The notes beneath the pieces are model-generated. The model did not search any database. It had not been told where the DNA came from and saw nothing but the letters and a program-made list of their open reading frames with translations. The translations under genes and the position numbers were made by a program. From contig JAJEEP010000136.1 in the NCBI GenBank assembly GCA_022820945.1, positions 1 through 40,292 on the forward strand: a stretch of DNA of 40,292 nt. Reading direction: 5' to 3'. This document shows, piece by piece, positions 1-7,855 of this stretch (positions within the stretch are counted from its first letter, which is position 1; each line of letters begins with the position of its first letter). This DNA comes from Alphaproteobacteria bacterium (lineage in GTDB: Bacteria > Pseudomonadota > Alphaproteobacteria > UBA828).

Positions 1-618
1 GTCGCGGACGTCCTTGCCGCCCGCGATGGCGACCAGCGTTCCCTCGGGCAGGTGCGCCCGGGTCTCGCGATCCTTCCTCGCGCACATGAAGTCGCGCGCG
101 TCGATGCTGGCGGCGGTGAGCTTCCCGGTCTGCGAGACGTGGCTGCCGTGACGCGGACGCCAGACCTCGCCGGTCTCGGCGCGGTACTGCCCGGCCACCG
201 CGTCGCGCATCTTCTCGAACGCGTCGCGCCGGTCGCCGAGGTTCTGCGCGCGGTCGGTGACCAGCTCCAGCTTGCGGGACTTCACCTCGGTGCCGTCCTG
301 CGCGGATTGCAGGTCGCGCAGCTCCGGGCTGAGCCGGTCGACGGCGCGGTCGAGGCGCCGCACCTGAGCGTCGAGCATGTGGACGAAGCCCCACAGCAGG
401 CTCTCGCGCTCGTCGGCGAGCTGGAAGCCGTCCGGTGCGACGCCCTCGGCGACGATGCGGAACGCCTCGCTCACCGCTGCGGTGGCGTCGTCCGCGTCCC
501 AGACCTCGCGGGGGTCGAACTCGCCGCGCTCGGGCGTGGCGCCGAAGAGCTGCGCCTGCTCGCAGATCGCTGCGGTGGCTGACTGGTTCTCGGTGTCGAT
601 GCTGTCGATGTCGAACAT
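1..618 (-). CDS. DUF2493-type protein, N-terminal part, cut by window edge
   Basis: The minus-strand frame is open for 206 codons from an ATG at 618 to the window edge, so the C-terminus is missing. A good Shine-Dalgarno site (AAGGAG, 6-7 bases upstream) supports the start. The protein has the layout I know from plasmid-borne alphaproteobacterial DUF2493 proteins: an acidic N-terminus with a QLFGATPERGEFDPRE stretch, a helical middle with DGTEVKSRKLE, and WRPRHGSHV followed by ARDFMCARK just before the SLOG/YpsA-like DUF2493 domain, which should begin with the last visible residues (LVAIAGGKDVRD). SLOG domains bind nucleotides or nucleotide-derived ligands; no enzymatic role is known to me for this family. 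Similar genes commonly lie near conjugation and replication loci. Family assignment is from recall of the pattern. Confidence 0.75.
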   Translation of the reverse strand, partial: MFDIDSIDTENQSATAAICEQAQLFGATPERGEFDPREVWDADDATAAVSEAFRIVAEGVAPDGFQLADERESLLWGFVHMLDAQVRRLDRAVDRLSPELRDLQSAQDGTEVKSRKLELVTDRAQNLGDRRDAFEKMRDAVAGQYRAETGEVWRPRHGSHVSQTGKLTAASIDARDFMCARKDRETRAHLPEGTLVAIAGGKDVRD

Positions 619-640
619 GACCGTCTCCTTGTTTGCGTGA

Positions 641-1197
641 GCCTTGTGGCCCGGAAGCGCCGGGGCGTTCGTCTCCCGACGTGTGCCTATTGGTTCACGC
701 GCGCGCAGGGGAGCCACCGGGGCCGCAGGGCATGGCCCGTCGGTGTGCGCGAGTGGTGCGGGCGCAGGGAGCGAAGCGACTGAGCCACGGTCGCGCGCGC
801 CGACGGGTCTAGGCGCGCCAGCGCCGTTGCCCTGCGAGTCCCGGCCGGAGCGAAGCGGAGGACCCCGCAGGGGTTGGCGCACTGAGCACGTGTAGAAAAC
901 TTAATCGACGACGCGGTGGTTCTTCGAACTGATTCGATATGCGATGGTCGTCCGTTTCTAGTGTGTTATATCAGTCTGTTATCATGAAGTCAACTATGGT
1001 GTTTGTGGTCATATGACCATGGCAGAAATTCATTGTCCCGTTGCGATAGTGACACTCGGGTGTTGATGAGGTCATCATATGCGCGGTAATCTGCGATCTA
1101 CGGGATGACGGCCGAAGGTCGATATGTTAACCGTATGGTTCTACTGGTTCGTTCAAGGATTGTATCTGATATTCTCCATAGAAGCGTGGACGGGCCG
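641..1197. other. Intergenic region with candidate oriT or relaxosome-binding features
   Basis: I see no convincing gene here. The left part (about 700-890) is very GC-rich, with repeated GAGCGAAGCG words, as also occurs at 39.33-39.45 kb. From about 895 composition turns abruptly AT-rich and contains a 14-bp perfect palindrome (1006-1019) and a GATGA/TCATC hairpin (about 1066-1077). The position, just upstream of three tandem small DNA-binding-type genes on an element with a MobF relaxase, fits an origin of transfer or an autoregulated promoter. This is inferred from layout; I found no nic-site match. Confidence 0.35.
1006..1019. promoter_or_regulatory. 14-bp perfect palindrome, possible operator or relaxosome site
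   Basis: TGGTCATATGACCA is fully self-complementary and sits in the AT-rich gap about 180 bases before the first small DNA-binding-type gene. Ribbon-helix-helix dimers bind short palindromes of this kind, so it could be the binding site of one of the three downstream proteins. Confidence 0.4.
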
Positions 1198-1530
1198 ATG
1201 CCGGCGAGACAAAGGGGCGAAAAGCGCAAACAGCGCTGGGTCGGTGCAACCGATGCCGAATGGGCCGAGATCAGCGAAGGCGCGCAAGCAGCGGGATTGT
1301 CGAACTCCGACTACGTCATCAGGTGCTGCCTTGACGGCAAGGCGCGGGCCGGCACGACCGATGTCGCTCTGCCCTCGCCGGTGCTGCAGCGAGCGGTGAA
1401 GGCGGTGTTGATCCTCGAAGAACTGCAAAGGCTGCGTCTCGTGAACGACGGCGAGATGGGCGAAGAGCTGTGGCGGAGGGCAGTGGGCGCGGTGGACGCC
1501 TGGATCGAGGGCGAGGGCGATCTGGGATGA
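1198..1530 (+). CDS. Small ribbon-helix-helix type protein, MobC/relaxosome-accessory-like
   Basis: The product is 110 aa from the ATG at 1198 (MPARQRGEKRKQRW). The frame is open further upstream to 1105, but that part reads as AT-rich intergenic sequence, so the inner start is preferred; its ribosome site is weak. The N-terminus is basic and is followed by ATDAEWAEISEGAQAAGLSN with SDYVIRCCL, a pattern typical of MobC/TraJ-like accessory proteins in which a short strand and two helices form a ribbon-helix-helix DNA-binding fold. The C-terminus is helical and acidic. It is first of three tandem same-strand genes, with 13 bases to the next. The likely role is nicking-site binding or autoregulation in conjugation; a plain regulator is the alternative. 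Confidence 0.6.
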   Translation: MPARQRGEKRKQRWVGATDAEWAEISEGAQAAGLSNSDYVIRCCLDGKARAGTTDVALPSPVLQRAVKAVLILEELQRLRLVNDGEMGEELWRRAVGAVDAWIEGEGDLG

Positions 1531-1543
1531 AGCGGAAGGTGCC

Positions 1544-1870
1544 GTGATCCTGGCGAAGAAGCGCTGCATCTACTGCTCGCCAGAGGCGCGGGAGAAGATG
1601 CGGCGGCGGGCCAGGAAGGCGGGGATGTCGCTCTCGCGTCTGATCGTTCTGTGCTGCCGCCAGGCTGCGAGCGCGAGCGCTCCTCCGGAGCCGCCCGGTC
1701 ATCCGCTGGCGCTTGCCGAGGACGCGCAGCGGCGCCTTCACGAGGACAGCCGCGTTCTCGCCCGGTCGAAGAGCATCGTTGTCGATGCGCAGGAAGGCGG
1801 GAAGGCGAGCCTGGCGATCCATGAAGTGGTGCGCTTTCTGCTGCTCTGCGAAGAAGAGCGGGGGTCATGA
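1544..1870 (+). CDS. Small basic DNA-binding-type protein, second of three tandem genes
   Basis: This is a 108-aa product starting at GTG 1544, with a GGAAGG ribosome site just upstream. The N-terminal third is rich in Arg and Lys (CIYCSPEAREKMRRRARKAG, then MSLSRLIVLCC), which again resembles the helix-turn-helix of a ribbon-helix-helix domain (REKMRRRARKAGMSLSRLI). The remainder is helical with no motif I recognise. Its TGA overlaps the ATG of the next gene (ATGA), which indicates translational coupling. The role is inferred from similarity of layout to its two neighbours; function is otherwise unknown. Confidence 0.55.
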   Translation: MILAKKRCIYCSPEAREKMRRRARKAGMSLSRLIVLCCRQAASASAPPEPPGHPLALAEDAQRRLHEDSRVLARSKSIVVDAQEGGKASLAIHEVVRFLLLCEEERGS

Positions 1871-2364
1871 AAAGGCGGCGCGTGCGCAGGGCGGGGACCT
1901 CGCAGACGATTTCCGCGACCGACGAGGAGTGGGACGACGTCCAGTCGGGGGCGGACGAGGCCGGAATGTCGGTGTCGGCCTGGGTGGTCCATTGCGTGCT
2001 GACGGTGGATCCCTTGCCGCGGAAACATCGCCGGCTGGTGCTCGACGAGAAACAGCAGAGGTCTGTCTCGCGGGCCGTGAGCGAGCATGCGCGGAGCCTG
2101 CGCTCGGACATCGATGCGCCTTCGCAGGTCACGGAGGACCTCGGCGCGTTGCTGAAGGCGCGGCTTGAGACGATGGTGCGGCAGGGCCGGGGCAGCGACG
2201 CCGAGGCGCTCCTTGGACAAGTGTTCGGCGACGAGCGGGCGGCAATCATCGCCGCCGCTTTGATGCCGACTATACGGACAACGCCCGTATCGGCGCGGAA
2301 GCCGAAAGGGAAGGCGCCCCGAAGGAAGCCGGACCGCGACTCCGGTCAGGGCGAGTTGTTCTGA
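1867..2364 (+). CDS. Ribbon-helix-helix type protein, third of three tandem genes
   Basis: This is a 165-aa product whose ATG overlaps the preceding stop by four bases. Residues 15-50 (SATDEEWDDVQSGADEAG, then MSVSAWVVHCVL) repeat the ATDAEW...AGLSNSDYV pattern of the first gene of the set, so the two look like divergent paralogues. The middle is helical and charged; the C-terminus is basic (ARKPKGKAPRRKPDRDSG) and probably contacts DNA non-specifically. Together the three genes form one operon of likely DNA-binding proteins beside a candidate oriT. Accessory relaxosome factors are the best guess; no catalytic motif is present. Confidence 0.6.
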   Translation: MKRRRVRRAGTSQTISATDEEWDDVQSGADEAGMSVSAWVVHCVLTVDPLPRKHRRLVLDEKQQRSVSRAVSEHARSLRSDIDAPSQVTEDLGALLKARLETMVRQGRGSDAEALLGQVFGDERAAIIAAALMPTIRTTPVSARKPKGKAPRRKPDRDSGQGELF

Positions 2365-2428
2365 TTGCAGGCAAGCAGATGGGACGAACAAGTGCGGCAG
2401 TCCAGAGAGGTGGGCGAGGTCGACCCGA

Positions 2429-2716
2429 GTGGGCTTGTACTGTCGATGGTTTCGGCTGAGAAGACGGGGACACTTCCGATGGCGTCCTCTGATCATCGAG
2501 GCGAGGGCCGGGACGGACGGGTTCCACCTGGTCGACGAATGGCTGGAGCGCTCGCCGCGTTGGATCGAACCGGCCGGGGCCAGGCGCTGGCACCCTTCCC
2601 GCGATCGTTTCGGGCGCCGGCGTCCCGGCGCTCCTGCCGGTGAAGCGCAGCGGAGGGACGATCATGGCTCTCGAGGTCATAAGGGCGTTCAGCCGGGAGC
2701 ACGTCCGTTGGCTTGA
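2429..2716 (+). CDS. Possible small unknown protein, overlapping the next gene
   Basis: This open frame (95 aa from GTG 2429, with GAGG nine bases upstream) fills the gap between the third small DNA-binding gene and the DUF1173-like gene and runs 53 bases into the latter. Codons from about 2490 to 2620 favour G or C at the third position, and the peptide LVDEWLERSPRWIEPAGAR looks protein-like. A competing frame over 2365-2643 covers the same bases, so the choice is uncertain. I recognise no family. Confidence 0.3.
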   Translation: MGLYCRWFRLRRRGHFRWRPLIIEARAGTDGFHLVDEWLERSPRWIEPAGARRWHPSRDRFGRRRPGAPAGEAQRRDDHGSRGHKGVQPGARPLA

Positions 2717-3998
2717 GTCTCTCGAGGAATACGCCCTGCGCAAGGTCAAGGACGCAAGGGTAAGACGCCGGAAGGAGGACCCGGCGGCGCGAAAGCTCCA
2801 CGACGCCGTGATCAGGGCCCTCTGCGACGCGGATTGCTGGATGCTGTGCGATTGTCTGCCCGATGGGTTGGAGCAGCCTGTCATCGTGCCCGGCCGGGGA
2901 CGGCGCAGCATGCGTCTCGGCAACCTTCCCGACGCTTCCGTGCCGCATGCCGGGAACTGCGTCTTCCGCCTGCAACACTTGCAAGGCGCCTCCAGGTTCT
3001 TCTTCAATCCGCTCTCGCACGAGCGGGACGTCGAGGCTTCGGCAGAACGCGACCTGGAACACAAGCCCTGGAGCGGGCCGGGCCGGTCGGTCCCGGTCGT
3101 GGCCTACATGCTCAAGTGCTTCATCCGGGAGGCGCGGCTGCACACGCTGGCCGGTGTGGAGCGGTTTCCGTCACCGGAGGACTGGCTCGCGGAACTCAGA
3201 CGCGCCGCAGTTGCGTTCCCCGTCGCGCCGGGGGTTCCGGCGTCGGAGGTGCTGTGCACGGCCCCCGCGAGCTGGCACTCGGGTGAGTTCCGGGAAAGGC
3301 TGGACGAGCGCGCGCGGCATTGGCCGAAAGATCCCCCGCCCTGCGGCTACCTGTGCTGGGTCGCGCACGATGTGGAGGGCCACGACATCAACGGCAGGAC
3401 CGGGGGCGCCGGCCATGTGAGGGTGACGTCTCCCGTGGTCTCCCGGGAGATCCACACCAACAGGGTGGAGGGGCCCTATCTCTTCCTGGGCGCGCTGGCG
3501 CAGTCCGCAGACATGCACGGATGGGAGTGCCGCATGGCCTACGCGGAGCCGATTGCCGCGCCGGAGTTGCCGATCCCGGTCGACTCTGACTACGAGCGCC
3601 AGGCGCTCCTGTCGCTTGCACGACTGGTCGAGGACCTGCGGCGCGGCAAGGAGCTGCAGGAGGCGCTCGGCGGTGTCGTCCGGGTCGAGCTTGAGAGGCC
3701 GCTCTTCCCGATAAGGGTGCGCGACGGCCGTTGTCATCCGGACGTCCTTCTCACCGTCAGCCACCCGGACGGCTCCTTCGACGGCAGCGACAAGGTGCGC
3801 TACGTGATCGAGGTCATGGGGATGGGCAACGCGGAATACGAGAAGAAGAAGGAAGAGACCCACCGCCTGATGAAGCGGATCGGCAGGGTGATCCGGCTGG
3901 AGGGGCGGCAGTTCGGGTCAGCGCACAACGGCCTGGAGCGCCAGCGCGACAGGATCGCCAGGCAGATTTCGAAGGACCTCCTGTGGCGGTGGACATGA
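2664..3998 (+). CDS. DUF1173-like protein with CxC...H...C motif and nuclease-like C-terminus
   Basis: The product is 444 aa from the ATG at 2664, chosen for its GGAGGG site six bases upstream rather than the GTG at 2640. Near residue 65 there is CDCLPDG and about 35 residues on LPDASVPHAGNC, a Cys/His arrangement that I associate with DUF1173 proteins of alphaproteobacterial plasmids and ICEs. The C-terminus has CHPDVLLTV, then about 20 residues on YVIEVMGMG and YEKKKEETHRLM. This resembles a PD-(D/E)xK nuclease core, but the usual ExK lysine is not present (EVM), so activity is doubtful. It lies downstream of the accessory operon and ends before a strong hairpin. A stump of a second copy lies at 26.68 kb. 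Family assignment is moderate; function is unknown. Confidence 0.6.
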   Translation: MALEVIRAFSREHVRWLESLEEYALRKVKDARVRRRKEDPAARKLHDAVIRALCDADCWMLCDCLPDGLEQPVIVPGRGRRSMRLGNLPDASVPHAGNCVFRLQHLQGASRFFFNPLSHERDVEASAERDLEHKPWSGPGRSVPVVAYMLKCFIREARLHTLAGVERFPSPEDWLAELRRAAVAFPVAPGVPASEVLCTAPASWHSGEFRERLDERARHWPKDPPPCGYLCWVAHDVEGHDINGRTGGAGHVRVTSPVVSREIHTNRVEGPYLFLGALAQSADMHGWECRMAYAEPIAAPELPIPVDSDYERQALLSLARLVEDLRRGKELQEALGGVVRVELERPLFPIRVRDGRCHPDVLLTVSHPDGSFDGSDKVRYVIEVMGMGNAEYEKKKEETHRLMKRIGRVIRLEGRQFGSAHNGLERQRDRIARQISKDLLWRWT

Positions 3999-4142
3999 AG
4001 CCGGCGGTGCCGGTTGCCGTGGCGCTGAGACCCCCTGCCCCGAAATCGCCGAACCGGCGGCGCGTCGGGGGAGGCGGGCGCCTTGCCGGAGCCGCACGCC
4101 GGGATGTAACCTCGGGCTGCCCATGAGGGTCTCCGCGGGAGA

Positions 4143-4183
4143 GCGCGGGAGCCGACGATCCCTGTCCTGGCCGGCTCCCGCGC
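4143..4183. terminator. 12-bp perfect inverted repeat, probable bidirectional terminator
   Basis: GCGCGGGAGCCG (4143-4154) and its exact complement (4172-4183) can form a 12-bp GC-rich stem with a 17-base loop. It stands in the 300-base gap between the convergent genes ending at 3998 and 4306. There is no T-run, so it would be a weak intrinsic terminator or act through RNA stability. Confidence 0.5.
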
Positions 4184-4305
4184 ACTCCGTCGAGCCGGGG
4201 GGCGCATGTCCGCCGTAGGCCGCGGTCAGATTCCAGCCGGCACTGGTCAGGGTCTCGCAAGGCGCTGAGGGATTGTGCGTGGCACGGCGGATGCGACACC
4301 GGCAG

Positions 4306-5112
4306 CTACCACGCGGTCAGCGCGGCCGTGTTGTCCGAGACTATCTCGACGTCGCCGGGGCCGAGACCGGTAAACGCCAGCGCGGCCGCTGCCTCGGCTT
4401 CGGTCTCGAACGTGTCCAACTCCAGACCGGTCGCGATCTCGACGAAGGTGAAGAGGGGCTGAGACAACGGTACTCCTCGATACTCGGGCGAGCGCACGCG
4501 AGCCTGCCGCGAACAGGACTCGCATGTGGCGGCCGCACCCGACCACGCGCCACACCGCGTGCAATTCCGGCGCGCGCGACGGCGGGCATAGCGCTTTCGA
4601 TCGGCGGCGTTCTTCCGCTCTTTCGGCCGCGCCGCCTCCTTGGCAGCACACTGCTGGCAGCGCGAGGCCCCGGCCGGTGCTGAGTCGTTGCAGCGGACGC
4701 AGCGTCCCCCGGCCCTGCGGCGGGCGTAGCGCTCGCGCTCGCGGGCGCGCCGGACGGATCTGCAACTCTCGCAGACGGCGGCAGCCTCGACCGGCGGCGT
4801 CCGGCCGCACATCGTGCAGGTTCCTGCCGCGCGCCTGGCGCGATGGCGTTCCCTGCCCCGCACGCGGCTGTCGCGTCTGCGGGTTGCCACCCGGCGGCCG
4901 CCGTAGAGCTTGCCCCTGGCTTTGCCCGCAGCATAGCGCGCGCGCTCGGCGGCGCGCGCCTTTCGGCGGCAGGGCTCGCACTGCCGGCGGCCGGGCGCCA
5001 CGGCGCGGGTTCCACATCGGGTGCAGAGCCCGAGGGCGGCCCGCTCGACGATACGGCTCCGGTGACGCTCGCGTTGGAGCGCTCTCCGCCTCTCGATGTC
5101 GGCGTAGGGCAT
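4306..5112 (-). CDS. Tandem zinc-ribbon protein with four CxxC...CxxC units
   Basis: The product is 268 aa from the ATG at 5112, preceded by an AAGGA site; a GTG at 5226 overlapping the upstream stop is an alternative, but its extra 38 residues look non-coding. Four zinc-binding units are visible with cysteines near 30/33/45/48, 99/102/114/117, 138/141/152/155 and 184/187/197/200. They are separated by highly basic helical linkers (ARERERYARRRAGG, ADRKRYARRRARRN). The last 60 residues switch to an acidic domain (TFVEIATGLELDTFETEAEA). This suggests a nucleic-acid-binding protein with a separate partner-binding tail. I know similar arrays of short Cys-ribbons only as hypothetical proteins of mobile elements. 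It is probably co-transcribed with the gene ending at 5223. Confidence 0.65.
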   Translation of the reverse strand: MPYADIERRRALQRERHRSRIVERAALGLCTRCGTRAVAPGRRQCEPCRRKARAAERARYAAGKARGKLYGGRRVATRRRDSRVRGRERHRARRAAGTCTMCGRTPPVEAAAVCESCRSVRRARERERYARRRAGGRCVRCNDSAPAGASRCQQCAAKEAARPKERKNAADRKRYARRRARRNCTRCGAWSGAAATCESCSRQARVRSPEYRGVPLSQPLFTFVEIATGLELDTFETEAEAAAALAFTGLGPGDVEIVSDNTAALTAW

Positions 5113-5222
5113 GATCGACGATCCTTCGTGTTGACGACGGTCAAGGAGCGCGCCTGTCCGCCGATATTCCGGCGCAAGACGACGGCCGGGGCGCCCGGTG
5201 AGACGCCCCAGCCGAACTTCGA

Positions 5223-5540
5223 TCACCGATGCCGCCGCAACATATGGGGCCAGATTGCGTACTCGCCGTAGTACTGCACGCCGCCGGCAAGCTCGACACC
5301 GGTGGCGATTATGATCTCGTTCCGCTCCGGCCGGAGCCGCTGCACGGCGCGAAGGCTCATCACCTTCCGCGCCTCCTTGCGCGCGCCCTTCGATCCCTTG
5401 CCCGACCTCCAGGGCCGGATCTGGCCCTCGATGTCGGACTCGTATCTCTCGACGACATAGCGCTCGTCGTCGAGACCGCGCCCGAATACGTGGGTCAGGA
5501 AAGTTCGCGCGTGCCGATGAACCGTGCCGGATGCCCGCAT
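5223..5540 (-). CDS. Small hypothetical protein upstream of the zinc-ribbon gene
   Basis: This is a 105-aa product from the ATG at 5540 with a GGGAGG site eight bases upstream. The middle is basic (RPWRSGKGSKGARKEARK) and the C-terminus has aromatic residues (GGVQYYGEYAIWPHMLRRH). I recognise no domain, signal peptide or membrane segment. It lies 110 bases upstream of the zinc-ribbon gene on the same strand and probably shares its transcript. Function is unknown. Confidence 0.55.
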   Translation of the reverse strand: MRASGTVHRHARTFLTHVFGRGLDDERYVVERYESDIEGQIRPWRSGKGSKGARKEARKVMSLRAVQRLRPERNEIIIATGVELAGGVQYYGEYAIWPHMLRRHR

Positions 5541-5782
5541 GACATCGCCTCCCGTTGGCAGTTTGGTGGAGGCGGCGGGGACGCCTCCCTCTCGCGGGAC
5601 ACGACCCGCCGCGCCCTCGTTTCGGCCAGACTCCGACTCCTCGCGGCGCGCCGAAGTGAACGCGGCGCAGAGAGCGGAATACGGCGGGAGACGGGAGGTC
5701 CGGCTACGTCATCGTGAGGCCGGTGGAGATGCCCGTCGGCGCGATCTGCTATAACGCTTGGCCTTGAGCGACATCGGAGGGA

Positions 5783-6073
5783 GTGATCGCCGTGCCCGGT
5801 ATCGAGATTGACGAGAGCGGCCTGACCAAGGGCCAGGCTCGCAAGCTGAATGCGCTGCGAAAATCCATCGGCAGAGATATCGCCGACAGGGCCTTCCTGG
5901 AATGGCTTGCCGCGCAGCCGGCGGCCGCGGGGTCGGCGCCGGACAAGAATGCAACCATGATCGTGGATACCCTATGGCCGCTGGTTCAGCAGGGCACGCT
6001 CTCGATCCCGCGTGGCGGTTACCTCGTCAGGCGTGGCCGCGGCCGCATCATTGTCGAGCCGGCCAGGCGGTAG
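5783..6073 (+). CDS. Small conserved hypothetical protein, copy A of a paralogous pair
   Basis: The product is 96 aa from GTG 5783; a second GTG at 5792 has better spacing from the GGAGGGAG site and would give 93 aa. The sequence is closely matched by the gene at 24803-25093: both share LTKGQxRKLNxLRKS, AFxEWLAAQ, IVDTLWPLVQ and LSIPRGGY followed by RRGRGRIIVE. The basic C-terminus (RRGRGRIIVEPARR) suggests nucleic-acid contact. The central variable part (PAAAGSAPDKN) differs in sequence between copies. No family is known to me. Having two diverged but intact copies in one window argues that the product is functional. Confidence 0.7.
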   Translation: MIAVPGIEIDESGLTKGQARKLNALRKSIGRDIADRAFLEWLAAQPAAAGSAPDKNATMIVDTLWPLVQQGTLSIPRGGYLVRRGRGRIIVEPARR

Positions 6074-6135
6074 CGGCCGCCGGAGACGCGGGCGGCGGGC
6101 GCGTGCTGCACGAGGCGGGCCCGGGGGACCGGCGA

Positions 6136-6582
6136 ATGGCTGCCGCCGGCACCGGCGACGCTCTTGAGCTCTCGCTGGTCAACGATCCGCGGAATATCGC
6201 CGTCGCCGCCGAGAGCATCGACGCATTCTGTGTGGCGCACGGGCTGGCGGCAGAGATTGCCTTTGAGGTCAATCTGACGGTCGACGAGCTTCTGACCGAC
6301 ACGATCGGCTACGGCTACGACGACGATGGGGAGCGTTGGATCGATCTCGTCCTCCGCCTTGAGGGCGGAGCGCTGACGATCGAGATCGCAGACGACGGCA
6401 GGGCGTTCGACCCGCTGCAGGCGCCGGCGCCGGACCTGGGAGCCTCGCTCGACGAGCGCGCCTAGGGCGGTCTCGGTATCTATCTCGTGCACAAGACGAT
6501 GGACACGGTGGCTTACCGACGGCAGGACGGGCGCAACGTGGTGATGCTGACGCAGCGCGTGGCGCCGGCGCAGGCGGAGTGA
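6136..6582 (+). pseudogene. RsbW-like anti-sigma serine kinase (HATPase), interrupted by a stop codon
   Basis: From ATG 6136 (GGGGGA site upstream) the frame encodes a GHKL ATPase of the RsbW/SpoIIAB class: EFNLTVDE-like VNLTVDELLTDTIGYGY near residue 50, then IEIADDGRAFDPLQAPAPD. An in-frame TAG at 6463-6465 falls just before GGLGIYLVHKTMD, the glycine-rich ATP-lid motif, after which the same frame runs on to a TGA at 6580-6582 (NVVMLTQRVA). In addition, the N-box asparagine that chelates magnesium in this fold appears as aspartate (LLTD instead of LLTN). Both changes indicate loss of kinase activity. Intact relatives phosphorylate an anti-sigma-factor antagonist; no partner gene is nearby. 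A sequencing error at the TAG would not explain the N-box change. Confidence 0.8.
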
Positions 6583-6665
6583 GGCCCGGCGGGGTTCTCG
6601 CGGCCTGAGCGCCTGGCGGCGGCAGAGACCGCGCGCACGGGGCGGTACGTGCCGGGGAGGGAGGC

Positions 6666-7691
6666 ATGGCCAAGGACGGAGAGCCGCGCCGTGTGGAGCA
6701 ACGCGGGGACGGGAACGCGCGCACCGGCCGCGCCCGCGCGCCCTTGAGTGATCGCAGTCCTTACCGGCTTCCCTCCATGAGCGCCCTGATCGCCTTCGAG
6801 AGCGCGGTGCGGCACGGCAGCTTCTCCCATGCGGCGCGGGAGCTTGGCACCTCGCAGTCGGCGATCAGCCGGCTCATTGCGCGCCTGGAGGACCAGCTCT
6901 CGGCACGGCTGTTCGAGCGCTCCCGGATCGGGGTGAGCCCGACGGATGCGGGGCTGCGCTTTCACGAGGCGGTCCTTGCGGCTCTCAAGGCTCTCCATGA
7001 CGGGGCTGCAGAGATTGCGGAACACTCCGGCGGGGACGGGACTGAGGTGGCGATTTCCTGTCAGGGGGAGTTGTCGCAACTCTTCGCGATGCAGCGTTAC
7101 GAGGCGCTGAGAGCGGCGCTCGGTGATGACGTCCGGATCCGCATCCTCGCCCACACGAACGCATCGGCGCCCGCCCCGCCGGAGACCGCCGCAGATGTGA
7201 TGCTGACCTGGGACGCGGAGACTGCCGCACCCAGGCACCGCGTGACGATCGCCAAGGGAGCCGTCGGCGCTTTCTGCTCTCCCGGCTACGCCGCCGCCAA
7301 TGCCCAGGTTCTGAACGAACCTGCGGCGGGCTGGAGCGGTTTGACCCTTCTCGATCTGGCGGGGCCTGACGAGGGCGGAGCGTCCTGGGAGCGCTGGTTC
7401 GAGGCCGTGGGCCGTCCGGCCCCGGACCCCCGCTACGAAGTCGTCGAGAGCCACGCCCAGGCGCTGGAAGCGGCCGTTGCCGGCCGCGGCCTCGTGCTCG
7501 GCTGGCGTCATCTGATCGGACGGCACGTGGAGGCCGGCACTCTGGTGATGCAGGCCGGCGGCTTCGTCGAGACCGGCAGGTGCTTCCATGCCCTACTCAC
7601 GGAGGCGGGGAGGCAGAGGTCGCTGGCGCGGGCGTGCCTTGCCTTCTTCGGCGGCGCGGCCAGGCACCGGGCGGGCTGGGCCGTGCCGTGA
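6666..7691 (+). CDS. LysR-family transcriptional regulator (GcvA-like)
   Basis: The product is 341 aa from ATG 6666, with a GGGAGGGAGG site directly upstream. After a 36-residue unstructured leader, the LysR winged helix-turn-helix is plain: SALIAFESAVRHGSFSHAAR, ELGTSQSAISRLIARLEDQL, ARLFERSRIGVSPTDAG. The rest is the periplasmic-binding-protein-like effector domain, with the GcvA-type ending (VVESHAQALEAAVAGRGLVL, then ETGRCFHALL). LysR proteins usually control a divergent neighbour; here the upstream neighbour is the broken RsbW gene on the same strand and the downstream neighbour is convergent, so the target is not evident and may lie elsewhere. The long leader could mean that the true start is the inner ATG at 6777 (MSALIAFES). 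Confidence 0.9.
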   Translation: MAKDGEPRRVEQRGDGNARTGRARAPLSDRSPYRLPSMSALIAFESAVRHGSFSHAARELGTSQSAISRLIARLEDQLSARLFERSRIGVSPTDAGLRFHEAVLAALKALHDGAAEIAEHSGGDGTEVAISCQGELSQLFAMQRYEALRAALGDDVRIRILAHTNASAPAPPETAADVMLTWDAETAAPRHRVTIAKGAVGAFCSPGYAAANAQVLNEPAAGWSGLTLLDLAGPDEGGASWERWFEAVGRPAPDPRYEVVESHAQALEAAVAGRGLVLGWRHLIGRHVEAGTLVMQAGGFVETGRCFHALLTEAGRQRSLARACLAFFGGAARHRAGWAVP

Positions 7692-7855
7692 GCAGCTCGC
7701 CGGCGGCGCTGCGTATGCGGCGACCCGAACCCGGCGATCAGGAAAAAGTGCCTTTCGAGATGTTCGCCGGCCCCCTTCACGGCAGAGAGTGCAAGAGACG
7801 AGCGACAGGTCCTGAGAATCCTCATCGATGCAGACGGTGCGGGCAGGATCGGTCT

